From Actinokineospora bangkokensis (GTDB lineage Bacteria; Actinomycetota; Actinomycetes; Mycobacteriales; Pseudonocardiaceae): 64,000 bases of DNA. A program made the translations under genes and the position numbers. The stretch is from the NCBI RefSeq assembly GCF_001940455.1, contig NZ_MKQR01000017.1, positions 226,081 through 290,080 of the forward strand, in the 5' to 3' direction. A model generated the notes under the pieces. It searched no databases. It had not been told where the DNA came from and worked only from the letters and a program-made list of their open reading frames with translations. Shown piece by piece: positions 46,166-55,680 of this stretch (position 1 is the first letter of the stretch; the number at the start of each line of letters is the position of its first letter).

Positions 46166-46816
46166 ATGGGGCCCCTCCGGGAGCAGTTCCCGCCCGTGGC
46201 GATCAGCAAGCGGGCGGCCCAGGTGCTGCGCGCCGAGATCGCCGAGGGCGTGCACCGCCCCGGCGACCGCCTCATCGAGGCCGCGGTGGGCGAGGAGCTG
46301 GGGATCTCCCGCAACACCGTCCGCGAGGCCTTCGCCGAGCTGGAGGCCGAGCGCCTGATCGTGCGCGCCCCCCACCGCGGCGTCTTCGTCGCCCAGCCCG
46401 GCCGCGACGACGTCCGCGACGTCTACGCCCTGCGCCGCGTCGTGGAGGTGGGCGCCGTGCTCACCGGACCGGACACCACCGCCGTCGCGCGCGCCCGCGA
46501 GGCCGTGGAGGAAGCGGTCGCCGCGCGGGCGCGCGGCGACATGGCCGCACTGGGTTCGGCCAACAACCACTTCCACCGCGCCGTGGTCGCCATGGCCGCG
46601 AGCAGCAGGCTCGACGCGACGATGGAGCACGTGCTCGCCGAGATGCGGCTGCTGTTCCTGTCCCCGACCACGCGCGAGGACTTCCACCTCGGCTTCGTCG
46701 ACGCGAACGGGGCCATCTGCGCGGCGCTGGAGCGCGACCGGCGGCAGGAGGCGGCCGACCTGCTCGCGGCCTACCTGGACCGCGCCGAGCGCGCGCTGCT
46801 GGACATGACCGGCTGA
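46166..46816 (+). CDS. GntR-family transcriptional regulator, FCD (FadR-like) subgroup
   Basis: 216 aa from ATG at 46166, with GGAGGAGGA just upstream; longer readings lack such a site. Residues about 10-75 are the winged helix-turn-helix (GDRLIEAAVGEELGISRNTVREAFAELEAERLIV). Residues about 80-210 are an all-helical FCD domain with metal-ligand-like positions around NNHFHRAVV. FCD regulators bind organic acids or amino-acid derivatives and usually repress. It is divergent from the PKS operon, so it may control it; this is positional inference only. Confidence 0.92.
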   Translation: MGPLREQFPPVAISKRAAQVLRAEIAEGVHRPGDRLIEAAVGEELGISRNTVREAFAELEAERLIVRAPHRGVFVAQPGRDDVRDVYALRRVVEVGAVLTGPDTTAVARAREAVEEAVAARARGDMAALGSANNHFHRAVVAMAASSRLDATMEHVLAEMRLLFLSPTTREDFHLGFVDANGAICAALERDRRQEAADLLAAYLDRAERALLDMTG

Positions 46817-46909
46817 GCCCGTTCGCGCACTCGGGTGACACCCGGTGCGCCGCGTCCACCCGCCACGGCAGCATCTGCTGCGCACACCCGATCCCGAGGC
46901 AGGGGGACC

Positions 46910-47392
46910 ATGACCGAGAGCACGCTGGAGATCAGCGACTTCGGCAAGCAGGCCTACGGCTTGAGCAGCGCCAGCGCCGAGGCGATGGTGAACTACGGCA
47001 AGGCGCTGCTCGTCATCGCGGGCGCCGACGGCGAGGTCAGCGACGCGGAGTTCGACTGGCTCGTCGACCACCAGCGCCGCTTCGGCGCCACCGAGGAGGT
47101 CATCGCGGCCTACCGCGACTTCGACCACCAGTCGGCGGACCTGGGCGAGATCCTGGCGGGCATCTCCACCGACGTGGCGTCCTGGCAGGCCGCCCCGCAC
47201 CTGGTCTACCACGCCATCCAGATGTGCTCGGCAGACGGCGGCTACGCCGACGCCGAGCGCGGCAAGGTCGTCGAGGCCGCCCGCCGGATGGGCGTCGCCG
47301 ACGACACGACCCTGGCCCTGCACGCGCTGATCCGCATGGAGAAGGCCGTCTACGACCTGCGCGCCGCCCTCTTCCACGTCGACACCCTCTGA
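46910..47392 (+). CDS. TerB-like (tellurite resistance B/DjlA N-terminal type) protein
   Basis: 160 aa, ATG with AGGGGGA upstream. An all-helical protein with two acidic metal-binding-like motifs, GADGEVSDAEFDWL and SADGGYADAERGKVV, spaced as in TerB folds. TerB-like proteins are linked to envelope stress and tellurite phenotypes, but isolated members have no fixed function. It follows the GntR gene after 93 bp and ends before a strong hairpin. Confidence 0.82.
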   Translation: MTESTLEISDFGKQAYGLSSASAEAMVNYGKALLVIAGADGEVSDAEFDWLVDHQRRFGATEEVIAAYRDFDHQSADLGEILAGISTDVASWQAAPHLVYHAIQMCSADGGYADAERGKVVEAARRMGVADDTTLALHALIRMEKAVYDLRAALFHVDTL

Positions 47393-47431
47393 CGCGGGCC
47401 GCTCCCGGCGCCCAGCGCCCGCAGTACCGCC

Positions 47432-47462
47432 GCGCCCACCCGGACACGTCCCGGGTGGGCGC
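47432..47462 (+). terminator. Hairpin terminator after the TerB-like gene
   Basis: 12-bp perfect stem GCGCCCACCCGG / CCGGGTGGGCGC with a 7-nt loop, 39 nt after the stop codon. The rest of 47393-47679 holds no gene; it must contain the promoter of the permease. Confidence 0.75.
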
Positions 47463-47679
47463 TGCCACCTGCGCCGCCCGCCACGCGCGGCGAGACGCCA
47501 AGCGCGGCAACAACCTCAAGGCAACCCTAAGCGCACCTTCTGCGCACCCCAACGGTTTTCCCCTCTGACGATCTTCGTTGCCCGAACGACCAGTCGGTTC
47601 ACCAGTGCGTCGGCCATTCACCACCCGGGCGTGCCATCCTGTCCACCTTCCACTGGCCGCCACCGGAGAGAGCGCAGAC

Positions 47680-49113
47680 GTGACTGAACACGGCACGGTG
47701 CCCGTCGGGTCCGACACCCCGGTCCCGCACACCGACGCGGGCGACGACGGGTACAACAAGGCGTTGAAGTCCCGGCACATCAGCATGATCGCGATCGGCG
47801 GTGCCATCGGCACGGGGTTGTTCCTCGGTGCCGGGGGCAGGCTGAACCAGGCGGGCCCCGCGCTGGCCATCGTCTACGGGGTGTGCGGGCTGTTCGCCTT
47901 CTTCGTGGTGCGCGCCCTCGGGGAACTGGTGCTGCACCGGCCGTCCTCCGGGGCGTTCGTGTCCTACGCCCGCGAGTTCCTGGGCGAGAAGGGGGCGTTC
48001 GTCGCGGGCTGGATGTACTTCCTGAACTGGGCCACGACCGGCATCGCGGACATCACGGCCATCGCGCTCTACGCGCACTTCTGGAGCTTCCTGACCCCCG
48101 TCCCGCAGTGGGTGCTGGCGCTGGGCGCGCTGGCGGTGGTGCTCTCCCTCAACCTCATCTCGGTGAGGCTGTTCGGGGAGATGGAGTTCTGGTTCGCCAT
48201 CGTCAAGGTCGCCACCCTGGTCGCGTTCATGGTGATCGGGATCGTGCTGCTGGTGCTCCAGCACCCGATCGACGGCCACAGCCCGGGGCCCCAGCTCATC
48301 CTGGGCTCCGGCGGGCTGCTGCCGAACGGGATCGTCCCGCTGGTGCTGGTCGTGCAGGGCGTGGTGTTCGCCTACGCCGCGGTGGAGATGGTGGGCGTGG
48401 CCGCCGGGGAGACCGAGAAGCCCGCCGAGGTGATGCCGCGCGCGATCAACTCGATCATGTGGCGGATCGCGGTGTTCTACGTGGGCTCGGTGGTGCTGCT
48501 GTCCATGCTGCTGCCGTGGAGCGCCTACAAGTCCGGGGAGAGCCCGTTCGTCACCGTGCTGTCGAGCATCGGCGTGCCCGCCGCGGGCGACGTGATGAAC
48601 CTGGTCGTGCTCACCGCCGCGCTGTCGAGCCTGAACTCGGGCCTGTACGCGACCGGTCGCATCCTGCGCTCGATGTCGGCCTCGGGGTCCGCGCCGCGGT
48701 TCGTCGGGGTGATGAACCGCAACCAGGTGCCCTTCGGCGGCATCATGCTCACCGGCGCGGTGTGCGTGCTGGGCGTGGGGCTCAACGCCGTCGTGCCCAG
48801 TTCCGCCTTCGAGATCGTGCTCAACTTCTCCGCGGTGGCCATCGTCAGCACGTGGGCGCTCATCGTCGTGTGCCACCTGGTGTTCGTCCGCCGCACCCGG
48901 GAGGGCAAGCTCCGCCGCCCGTCCTACCGCCTGCCCTGGTCGCCCTACACCCAGGTGGTCACGCTGGTGTTCCTCGCCGCGGTGGTGGTGCTGATGTGGT
49001 TCGACGAACCCGCGGGCCGCGTCACCCTGCTCTGCGTGCCGCTCATCGCCGCCCTGCTGGTCGCGGGCTGGTTCGCCGTCCGGCGCCGGGTCGCCGCTCT
49101 CGCCGGGGAGTGA
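47680..49113 (+). CDS. ansP: Amino-acid permease, AnsP (L-asparagine permease)-like
   Basis: 477 aa from GTG at 47680 with GGAGAGAG upstream. Twelve hydrophobic helices of the APC/AAT family. The N-terminal signature [20 protein letters not shown] and the segments [41 protein letters not shown] and [17 protein letters not shown] closely match what I know of actinobacterial AnsP proteins. It is a proton-coupled importer in the plasma membrane. Substrate is inferred from resemblance; a related GabP-type specificity is possible. Confidence 0.9.
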   Translation: MTEHGTVPVGSDTPVPHTDAGDDGYNKALKSRHISMIAIGGAIGTGLFLGAGGRLNQAGPALAIVYGVCGLFAFFVVRALGELVLHRPSSGAFVSYAREFLGEKGAFVAGWMYFLNWATTGIADITAIALYAHFWSFLTPVPQWVLALGALAVVLSLNLISVRLFGEMEFWFAIVKVATLVAFMVIGIVLLVLQHPIDGHSPGPQLILGSGGLLPNGIVPLVLVVQGVVFAYAAVEMVGVAAGETEKPAEVMPRAINSIMWRIAVFYVGSVVLLSMLLPWSAYKSGESPFVTVLSSIGVPAAGDVMNLVVLTAALSSLNSGLYATGRILRSMSASGSAPRFVGVMNRNQVPFGGIMLTGAVCVLGVGLNAVVPSSAFEIVLNFSAVAIVSTWALIVVCHLVFVRRTREGKLRRPSYRLPWSPYTQVVTLVFLAAVVVLMWFDEPAGRVTLLCVPLIAALLVAGWFAVRRRVAALAGE

Positions 49114-49116
49114 CCC

Positions 49117-49137
49117 GGCCGTCCACAGCGGACGGTC
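49117..49137 (+). terminator. Possible short hairpin terminator after the permease
   Basis: CCGTCC-ACAGC-GGACGG stem within a few bases of the stop codon. It is short (6 bp), so confidence is low. Confidence 0.4.
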
Positions 49138-49241
49138 GCGTACCACGTGCCGGGACTGCTCGACAGGTGCTCGGCGCGGTGGGACAATCCTCCACATTTG
49201 TGCCGTTGGCGTGAACGCGCTGGTCATGAGGGGTGTGGGGG

Positions 49242-50468
49242 ATGGTGCAGGCGAACAGGCGGTCGTTCCTGGTGGCGGCGGGGTTGCTCGGGTTGACCGC
49301 GGCGTGCGGGTCGAACACCGGCCGCGGCGGCTCCGGGTCCGGGACGCTGGAGCAGTGGTACCACGCCTACGGCGAGGACGGGGTGCACGACGCGGTCGAC
49401 CGCTACGCCGCGGAGTACACCGCGGCGAAGGTCAACGTGCAGTGGAACCCGGGCGACTACGACTCCAAGGTCGTCACCGCGCTCCAGAACAGCGCCGTGC
49501 CGGACGTGTTCGAGGCGCAGGTCAAGGTCGACTGGGTGCGGCAGAAGCAGGTCGTGCCGCTGGACGACCTGCTCGGCGGCACCCGAGACGACTTCGTCAA
49601 GGCCCTGCTCGACTCCCAGACCGTCGACGGGCAGCTCTACGGCATCCCGCAGGCCATCGACACCCAGGTGCTGTTCTACCGGCCGAGCCTGCTGCGGGCC
49701 GCGGGCGTCACCCCGCCCACCACGCTGCCCGAGCTGGTCGACGCGGCCAAGCGGCTCACCGGCGGCGGGGTGCGCGGGCTGTTCGCGGGCAACGACGCGG
49801 GCGTGGCCGTGCTGACCCCGCCGCTGCTGTGGTCGGCCGGGCTGGACCTGCTGTCCCCGGACGGGTCCGCGCCCGGCTTCGACGACCCGCGCGCCGCCGC
49901 CGCGTTCACCGCCTACCGAGGCCTGGGCGACGCGCTGCTGCTCGGCTCCCCGACCGACTGGTCCGACCCGGGCGCGTTCGTCGACGGCCGGGTCGCGATG
50001 CAGTGGACGGGCCTGTGGAACCTGCCCAAGATCACCGCCAAGCACGGCGACGACGTGGGCGTGGTGCCGTTCCCGAAGTTCGACGACCAGGGGGCGGTGT
50101 CGGTGCCGGTCGGCGCCTACAGCTCCATGGTGAACGCGCGCAGCGCCGACGTCGACGCCGCCAAGGCCTTCGTCAAGTGGCTGTGGGTGGACAAGACCGA
50201 CCACCAGGCCGAGTTCGCCACGAAGTTCGGCGCGCACCTGCCCGCCCGCAAGAGCCTCACCGGCGCCACCGACGGCCTGGCCACCCAGGTCGCCGGGTTC
50301 GTCGCCGACAGCGGTCGGATCGCCAGCCCGGCGCGCTGGTCGGCGCGGGCGAACACCGCGCTGTCGGACGCGGTCTCGCGCATCGTCCGCCAGGGCGCCG
50401 ACGCCACCACTGAGCTCAAGGCCGCCGTCGAGGTCGCCCGCGCGGAGATCAGCAGGATCGGGAAGTGA
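49242..50468 (+). CDS. ABC transporter solute-binding lipoprotein, carbohydrate type (family 1)
   Basis: 408 aa from ATG at 49242, with GAGGGG 8 nt upstream. The N-terminus has a twin-arginine motif (NRRSFLVAAG) and a lipobox LTAAC, so it is a Tat- or Sec-exported lipoprotein anchored outside the membrane. The mature part follows the MalE/UgpB pattern: TLEQWYHAYGEDGVHDAVDRY, VVTALQNSAVPDVFEAQ, GIPQAIDTQVLFYRPSLL and GRVAMQWTGLWNL. It feeds the two permeases that overlap it. The ligand is not evident; a mono- or oligosaccharide is the family norm. Confidence 0.93.
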   Translation: MVQANRRSFLVAAGLLGLTAACGSNTGRGGSGSGTLEQWYHAYGEDGVHDAVDRYAAEYTAAKVNVQWNPGDYDSKVVTALQNSAVPDVFEAQVKVDWVRQKQVVPLDDLLGGTRDDFVKALLDSQTVDGQLYGIPQAIDTQVLFYRPSLLRAAGVTPPTTLPELVDAAKRLTGGGVRGLFAGNDAGVAVLTPPLLWSAGLDLLSPDGSAPGFDDPRAAAAFTAYRGLGDALLLGSPTDWSDPGAFVDGRVAMQWTGLWNLPKITAKHGDDVGVVPFPKFDDQGAVSVPVGAYSSMVNARSADVDAAKAFVKWLWVDKTDHQAEFATKFGAHLPARKSLTGATDGLATQVAGFVADSGRIASPARWSARANTALSDAVSRIVRQGADATTELKAAVEVARAEISRIGK

Positions 50469-51355
50469 CCAGGCGGGACGCGCTCACCTTTTGGCTGTTC
50501 GTCGGCCCCTTCGCGGTGGGGCTGGTGCTGTTCACGCTCGTGCCGATCGGGTGGAGCGCGTACCTCAGCTTCTTCGACGCGCGCAACACCGTCACCCCCA
50601 CGGACTTCGTCGGGGTGCGGAACTACACCGACATGCTCACCGACCGGGCGTTCGTGAGCAGCATCGGCACGTTCTCGGTGTTCTCGCTGTTCATCGTGCC
50701 GCTCACGGTGGTGCTGTCGCTGCTGCTGGCCCTGCTGGTGAACCAGGTGCGCGTCGCCAGGGCCTTCGTCCGCTCGGTGTTCTTCCTGCCGTTCGCCTGC
50801 TCCTACGTGGTGGCGTCGCTGGTGTGGAAGATGTCGCTGTTCTCCGGGGTGGACACCGGGGTCGCCAACACCGTGCTCGGCTGGTTCGGCGTCGAGCCGC
50901 AGGCGTGGGTCGGCACCGTGGACCCGCCGCTGTACTGGGCGGTGCTGGTCTCGGCGCGGCTGTGGTTGCAGGTCGGCTTCTACATGATCCTGTTCCTCGC
51001 CGCCCTCCAGCGCATCCCCCAGCACCTCTACGAGGCGGCCTGGGTGGACGGCGCCCGGCCCGGCTGGCAGACCTTCCGGCACGTGACCCTGCCCGGCCTG
51101 CGCGCCACGGTCGTCGCCGTCGTCGCGCTCAACCTCATCAACGCCTACCAGGCCTTCGACGAGTTCTACAACATCCTGGGCGACTCGCGCGGCTACCCGC
51201 CCTTCGCCCGACCACCGCTGGTGTACCTGTACTACACCTCGCTGGGCTCCGGCGGCCAGGACCTCGGCCGGGGCAGCGCGGGCGCGGTGCTGCTGGCGCT
51301 GGTCATCGCCCTGGTCACCCTCCTGTCCGGCCGCGTCCTCCGGAGGCCCGCGTGA
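50465..51355 (+). CDS. ABC sugar-type permease, MalF/UgpA-like
   Basis: 296 aa, GTG overlapping the solute-binding-protein stop (GTGA). Six hydrophobic helices and the cytosolic EAA loop (EAAWVDGARPGWQTFRHVTLPGL) that docks with the ATPase. First permease subunit of the importer, together with the next gene. Confidence 0.93.
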   Translation: MTRRDALTFWLFVGPFAVGLVLFTLVPIGWSAYLSFFDARNTVTPTDFVGVRNYTDMLTDRAFVSSIGTFSVFSLFIVPLTVVLSLLLALLVNQVRVARAFVRSVFFLPFACSYVVASLVWKMSLFSGVDTGVANTVLGWFGVEPQAWVGTVDPPLYWAVLVSARLWLQVGFYMILFLAALQRIPQHLYEAAWVDGARPGWQTFRHVTLPGLRATVVAVVALNLINAYQAFDEFYNILGDSRGYPPFARPPLVYLYYTSLGSGGQDLGRGSAGAVLLALVIALVTLLSGRVLRRPA

Positions 51356-52152
51356 GCACCCCCGTCGGCCACCGGCGCCACCCCGCGACCGCCGCGGCGA
51401 GCTGGGCCGTGCTCGCGGTGTCGCTGGTGCTGTTCGCCCTGCCCTTCTGGGTCCTGCTGCGCGACGGCCTCGGCCGCGGCTGGTCCACCGTCACCGAGCT
51501 GTTCACCGACGACGAGATCCCGTTCGCCCGCAGCCTGCTCAACTCCGCGCTCGTCGCCGTGCCGCAGACCCTCGGGCAGGTGCTGCTGTGCTCGCTCGCC
51601 GGGTACGGCCTGGCCCGCGTCCGCTACCGGCACGCCTCGAAGGTCCTCGGCGCCGTCCTGGCCACGCTGATGGTGCCCACGGCGGTGACCTTCGTGCCCA
51701 GCTTCGTCGTCGTGTCCACCCTCGGGTGGGTCTCCGACCTGCGCGGGCTGATCATCCCGGGGATGTTCAGCGCGCTCAACGTGTTCCTGTTCCGCCAGTA
51801 CTTCCTGGACTTCCCGCGGGCGCTGGAGGAGGCGGGGCGGCTCGACGGGCTGTCCCGGTGGGGGGTGTTCCGGCGGATCGTGGTGCCCAACTCGACCGGG
51901 TTCCTGGCCGCCATCGCGGTCATCGACTTCTTCGCCAGCTGGAACCAGCTGCTGTGGCCGCTGGTCATCGCGCAGGACGCGGACTCGTGGACGGTGCAGG
52001 TGGCGCTGTCGAGCCTGCTGACGGCGCAGAACCCCAAGGTGCAGCTGCTGTTCGCGGCGGCGGCCATCTCGATCCTGCCGCTGGTGCTGGTGTTCGTGGT
52101 GTTGCAGCGGCAGTTGGTGCGGGGGGTGACGGAGACGGGGTTGACGGGGTGA
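51352..52152 (+). CDS. ABC sugar-type permease, MalG/UgpE-like
   Basis: 266 aa, GTG overlapping the previous stop (GTGA). Six helices and the EAA loop EEAGRLDGLSRWGVFRRIVVP. No ATPase gene follows, so the importer probably borrows a shared ATPase such as the MsiK type used by many actinomycete sugar importers. Palindromic element C begins 8 nt after its stop codon. Confidence 0.93.
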   Translation: MSTPVGHRRHPATAAASWAVLAVSLVLFALPFWVLLRDGLGRGWSTVTELFTDDEIPFARSLLNSALVAVPQTLGQVLLCSLAGYGLARVRYRHASKVLGAVLATLMVPTAVTFVPSFVVVSTLGWVSDLRGLIIPGMFSALNVFLFRQYFLDFPRALEEAGRLDGLSRWGVFRRIVVPNSTGFLAAIAVIDFFASWNQLLWPLVIAQDADSWTVQVALSSLLTAQNPKVQLLFAAAAISILPLVLVFVVLQRQLVRGVTETGLTG

Positions 52153-52160
52153 GGGGAGCG

Positions 52161-52393
52161 CCTCGCCTTCGGCTTCGGTGGGCGGGTGCCTCGCCTGCGG
52201 CTTCGGGGGGGTTCGGGATTTGGAGGGCGGCTCGATGCGGTGGTTGCGCTTGGTCGGGGCCCCTACGGCGATCATGTGCTGTCGGGCGGGAAAAGGCGGG
52301 CTGAAAAGACGCCCGCCCGTCCCGTTTGGGTAGCACATGATCGCCTCCCCCGACCAAGCCCAACCACCGCATCGAGCATCTGCGTAGCCGGGG
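52161..52393 (+). repeat. Palindromic dispersed element, copy C
   Basis: CCTCGCCTTCGGCTTCGG end (with a second, partial copy just inside), left arm 52231-52280, 51-nt loop containing its own GGCGGGC/GCCCGCC hairpin, right arm 52332-52376, then a GCGTAGCCGGGGC end. Arms share GCGATCATGTGCT / AGCACATGATCGC at the inner edge with copies B and D; the loop is different. It lies between the convergent permease and hydrolase genes, oriented with its CTTCGG end toward the permease stop. The 52394-52457 remainder holds nothing recognisable. Confidence 0.88.
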
Positions 52394-52457
52394 CGCCTGC
52401 TGCGTGGGGGGGTGCGTTGTGGGAAAGCTGAGCGGCTTGAGGCTTGGGGTTGGGGGG

Positions 52458-53249
52458 TTAGAGCTTGTCGCGGTAGAGGGTGGCGAGGGCTGTCCAGTGG
52501 CGCTCTTCGGCCTGGGAGTCGTGGGTGGGGTTGTCGGGGACGGCGAAGCCGTGGGCGGCGGGGTAGAACTCGACGGTGTGGGGAACGCCCGCGGTGGTGA
52601 GGGTGGTGTCGAGCAGCTTGGCCTGGTCCTCGGTGAAGGAGCGGTCGTCGGTGGCGCCCGCGACGTAGACGGTGGCGGAGATGCGGTCGGCGGCCAGGTG
52701 GGGGCTGTTCGGGTCGTCCTCGACGGCGAGGTTGCCGCCGTGGAAGGAGGCGGCGGCGGCGACCTTGGTGCCCAGGGCGGTGGCGGCGATGAGGGACATG
52801 CGGCCGCCCATGCAGTAGCCGGTGGTGCCCACGCCGTCGCCGCGGACCTCGTCCTGGGCCAGCAGGAAGTCGGTGTAGGCGGCCGCGTCGGCCTCGATGC
52901 GGTCGTTGGTGAGGCCGCTCATCAGGCCGCCGAGGCGGGCGCGCTCGTCCGGGTCGCTGAAGGCGGTCTCCATCGAGAACGGGGCCCAGTCCCCCGCCCG
53001 GTAGTAGACATCGGGGACGAGCACGGCATAACCGGTGCCCGCCAACCGGTCCGCCATGTCCCACATGGCGTCGCGGGGGCCGCCCGCGTCCGGGAAGAAC
53101 ACCACCCCGGGCCAGGGCCCGTCCCCCTCGGGCAGGTGCAGCGTCCCCGCCGCCGTTCCATCGGGGGTCGGAATCCGCACATCGCGTCGCATCAGGCCAT
53201 CCCAAGCCGCGCTCCGGGCCCCGGCAGGGGCCCCTTTCGACGCCATCAT
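52458..53249 (-). CDS. Dienelactone hydrolase family protein
   Basis: 263 aa; two adjacent ATGs at 53249 and 53246, with GGGGGAGCGGGGG upstream. The DLH triad is in order: nucleophile Cys146 in TGYCMGGR, Asp in AGATDDRSF and His in PAAHGFAV. It belongs to the alpha/beta-hydrolase fold and acts on lactones or esters; in catabolic clusters it opens dienelactones, but no such cluster is visible here. Divergent from the glycosyltransferase gene across 149 bp. Confidence 0.93.
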   Translation of the reverse strand: MMASKGAPAGARSAAWDGLMRRDVRIPTPDGTAAGTLHLPEGDGPWPGVVFFPDAGGPRDAMWDMADRLAGTGYAVLVPDVYYRAGDWAPFSMETAFSDPDERARLGGLMSGLTNDRIEADAAAYTDFLLAQDEVRGDGVGTTGYCMGGRMSLIAATALGTKVAAAASFHGGNLAVEDDPNSPHLAADRISATVYVAGATDDRSFTEDQAKLLDTTLTTAGVPHTVEFYPAAHGFAVPDNPTHDSQAEERHWTALATLYRDKL

Positions 53250-53398
53250 GCCCCCGCTCCCCCGGCCCGGCAGCCCAGCGCCACTACGCCCGGGGCGAAC
53301 GCGGTGATCCCTCGACCGCCGTCGTTTTCCCGGCGGGCGGGGCGGGTACGTCCCCGGGCGCCGTGCCCGAGGACGGGCGAGGACGGGGAGGTGCGCTG

Positions 53399-54745
53399 GT
53401 GCGCTGGGCTCTGGTCAGCGGGGACGGGCTCCCCGTGAGCGGGTTGCTGACGATCTTCCGGAACGTGGTGGACCGGGCCGCGCGGGTCGGGTTGGAGCTG
53501 CCGGTGACGGCGGACCTGGGGTACTCGTGGCGGCCGGACAAGGGGCGGTTCTTCCCGCGCGGCCTGCCGGGCGCGGAGTACCCGGGGTGGCTGCGGGTGT
53601 CCGACGCGGTGCCGGTGGCGGAGCCGGACTGGGCCGAGCAGGTCGTCGCGGCTCGGAAAGCGGTGGCCGCCGGGGCGGTGGACGCGGACGTGGCGGCCGC
53701 GGTGGAGCGGGCGGCGCAGGCCTACGCGGACTACTTCTTCGAGTGGTTCACCCGGGAGGACGTCGACTGGGTCGTGGCCATCAACCTGACGCTGTCGGAC
53801 TCGGTGGCGGTGACGACGGGTCTGCACCGCGCGGCCGACCGCCGGTGGGGTGACGGGCGCGCCGGTGGTGTCCTGCACTGGGACCACGACCTGTTCGGCA
53901 GCTGCGGCATCGTCGAGGACGGCGAGCGCTACTACCCGGCCGAGCCGAACGCGCACACGCCCGTGCCCGGCAGCAGCCCGTCCGACCGGTGGGCGGTGGT
54001 GTCGGAGGCGCTGCTCAAGGAGGCGCGGGGGTACCCGACCGAGCTGGAGCCGGTGCTGCTCACCAACGTCCTGCCGCTGGTGCCGGAGGACGGCCTAGCG
54101 CAGCGGCACCACGAGTTCCTGCGCCAACGCGACATCGCGGGCAGGCCGGTGGTGCTGGTGCCGGTGCGGGTCTTCGCGGTCAAGGGCGTGGACATCGCCG
54201 TCGAGGTGTTCGCGGGGCTGCGCGACGAGCACGCCAGGGCGGGGCACCCGGAGCCGGTGCTGCTCGTCTTCGGCAGCCTCGACGAGGACCCGGGGTACGC
54301 CGAGGTGGTGCGGGCGGCAGTGGCGCGCTCGGGCGCGGCGGGCTCGGTCCACTTCCTCGACGGCGTGCCCATCACCAGCCACCGCGACCACACCGGGGCG
54401 TGGCGGTTGGACGAGGTCGACCTGCTGCGGCTGGCGCGGGCCTCGCGCGGGGCCGTGCTGTTCACCCCCGGCGTCACCGACGTGGAGACCGTGGGCCTGG
54501 GTCCCGCGCTGGCGGCGCTGGCGGACCTGCCGTGCGCGGTGACCCCCTACGACGCCTTCGACGACCACTTCGGCCCGGGGTACGCCCGGGTCGACGTCGA
54601 CCCCGCGGACCCCCGCCCGGCGGGCGCCGAGCTGTCGCGCCGGATGCCCGGGGGCGAGACCGCCAACCGCGCGCTCGTGGCGTCGCGGTTCCCGGACGGC
54701 CCCTGGGTCGACCACCTCACCGCGATGGCCGAGGGGCGTGCCTGA
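53399..54745 (+). CDS. GT4-like glycosyltransferase
   Basis: 448 aa from GTG at 53399, with GGGGAGG 7-8 nt upstream. Pattern of a GT-B retaining glycosyltransferase: an N-terminal half with ALVSGDGLPVSGLLTIFRNVV, and a C-terminal half with VPVRVFAVKGVDIAVEVFAGL, PVLLVFGSLDEDPGY and FTPGVTDVETVGLGPALAAL, corresponding to the donor-binding E-x7-E-like region. It is more divergent than typical GT4 members, so donor and acceptor are unknown. Its stop overlaps the start of the 2-oxoglutarate oxygenase gene (TGATG), so the two are co-translated and probably act on the same molecule. Confidence 0.75.
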   Translation: MRWALVSGDGLPVSGLLTIFRNVVDRAARVGLELPVTADLGYSWRPDKGRFFPRGLPGAEYPGWLRVSDAVPVAEPDWAEQVVAARKAVAAGAVDADVAAAVERAAQAYADYFFEWFTREDVDWVVAINLTLSDSVAVTTGLHRAADRRWGDGRAGGVLHWDHDLFGSCGIVEDGERYYPAEPNAHTPVPGSSPSDRWAVVSEALLKEARGYPTELEPVLLTNVLPLVPEDGLAQRHHEFLRQRDIAGRPVVLVPVRVFAVKGVDIAVEVFAGLRDEHARAGHPEPVLLVFGSLDEDPGYAEVVRAAVARSGAAGSVHFLDGVPITSHRDHTGAWRLDEVDLLRLARASRGAVLFTPGVTDVETVGLGPALAALADLPCAVTPYDAFDDHFGPGYARVDVDPADPRPAGAELSRRMPGGETANRALVASRFPDGPWVDHLTAMAEGRA

Positions 54746-55563
54746 TGCGCCTGCTGGCTCCCGGCATCGCGGAGGTCACCACCCGGCACGACCTCGACGA
54801 CGCCCTGGTCGAGCTGCGCACCCGCCGGGGCGTCGCCGCCGTCGTCGCGCGCTCGGGCCCCGTCGGTGAGCCGGACGTCCCCACCCCCGAGCACTGGCGC
54901 GCCGCGCCCGCGCTGCCCGAGCACGACGCCCACCTGCGGGCGGTGACGGCCGGGTTGGGCACGCCGACCTGCTGGGCGACCCTGCAGGACGGCAGGCTGG
55001 TGCAGGACGTCCTGCCCATCCGGGGCCAAGAGGACCAGCAGACCGGCCACGGCAGCCGCGACGAGCTGACCTTCCACGTGGAAGACAGCTTCAGCGACGA
55101 CCGCTGCGACGTGCTCGCCCTGCTCTGCCTGCGCAACCCCGACCGGGTGCCCACCACCGTCGCCACGGTGGGCTCGCTCGACCCGGCCGGGTTGGACGTG
55201 GCGGCGCTGGCGGGCCCGCACTTCCACATCCGCCCCGACCCCGAGCACCTGCGCGCCGACCCCGGCCTCACCGCCCGCACCCGGCCGGTGCTGGAGGACG
55301 GCCCGCGCCTGCGCACCGACCCGGCGTTCACCGAGGCGGACCCGGGCAGGCCCGCGGCGGCGCTGGCCGAGCTGCACGACCAGCTGGCCAGGGCCCTGAC
55401 CCCGATCGCCCTCACCCCCGGCGACGTGCTGCTCATCGACAACCGGCGCGCCGTGCACGGCCGGGCCCCCTTCACCCCCCGCTACCGCGGCGCCGACCGC
55501 TGGCTGCGCAAGCTGACCACCACCTACGCCCCCGCGAGCGGCCCGGTGGTCCGCACCCCCTGA
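54745..55563 (+). CDS. Fe(II)/2-oxoglutarate oxygenase, AsnO/VioC (clavaminate-synthase-like) type
   Basis: 272 aa. The iron ligands form an HxE-H facial triad: His111-Val-Glu113 in FHVEDSF and His238 in VHGRAPF, with Arg252 fourteen residues on as the 2-oxoglutarate anchor. The HxE variant (rather than HxD) and overall length fit the AsnO/VioC group that hydroxylates the beta-carbon of amino acids such as Asn or Arg. Here it is translationally coupled to a glycosyltransferase, which suggests hydroxylation followed by, or combined with, sugar attachment. No NRPS is adjacent; the nearest is about 4 kb downstream. Confidence 0.85.
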   Translation: MRLLAPGIAEVTTRHDLDDALVELRTRRGVAAVVARSGPVGEPDVPTPEHWRAAPALPEHDAHLRAVTAGLGTPTCWATLQDGRLVQDVLPIRGQEDQQTGHGSRDELTFHVEDSFSDDRCDVLALLCLRNPDRVPTTVATVGSLDPAGLDVAALAGPHFHIRPDPEHLRADPGLTARTRPVLEDGPRLRTDPAFTEADPGRPAAALAELHDQLARALTPIALTPGDVLLIDNRRAVHGRAPFTPRYRGADRWLRKLTTTYAPASGPVVRTP

Positions 55564-55680
55564 CAGCCCCATCGGGCACCCGGCCGCTGCCCGTTCTCCT
55601 GCCCGCCCCGCCCTCCCCCGGCACCCGCCCACCGGTCCAGTCTCCTCGTGGACACCCCCGCGCCCCACGAGGAGCCCCCC

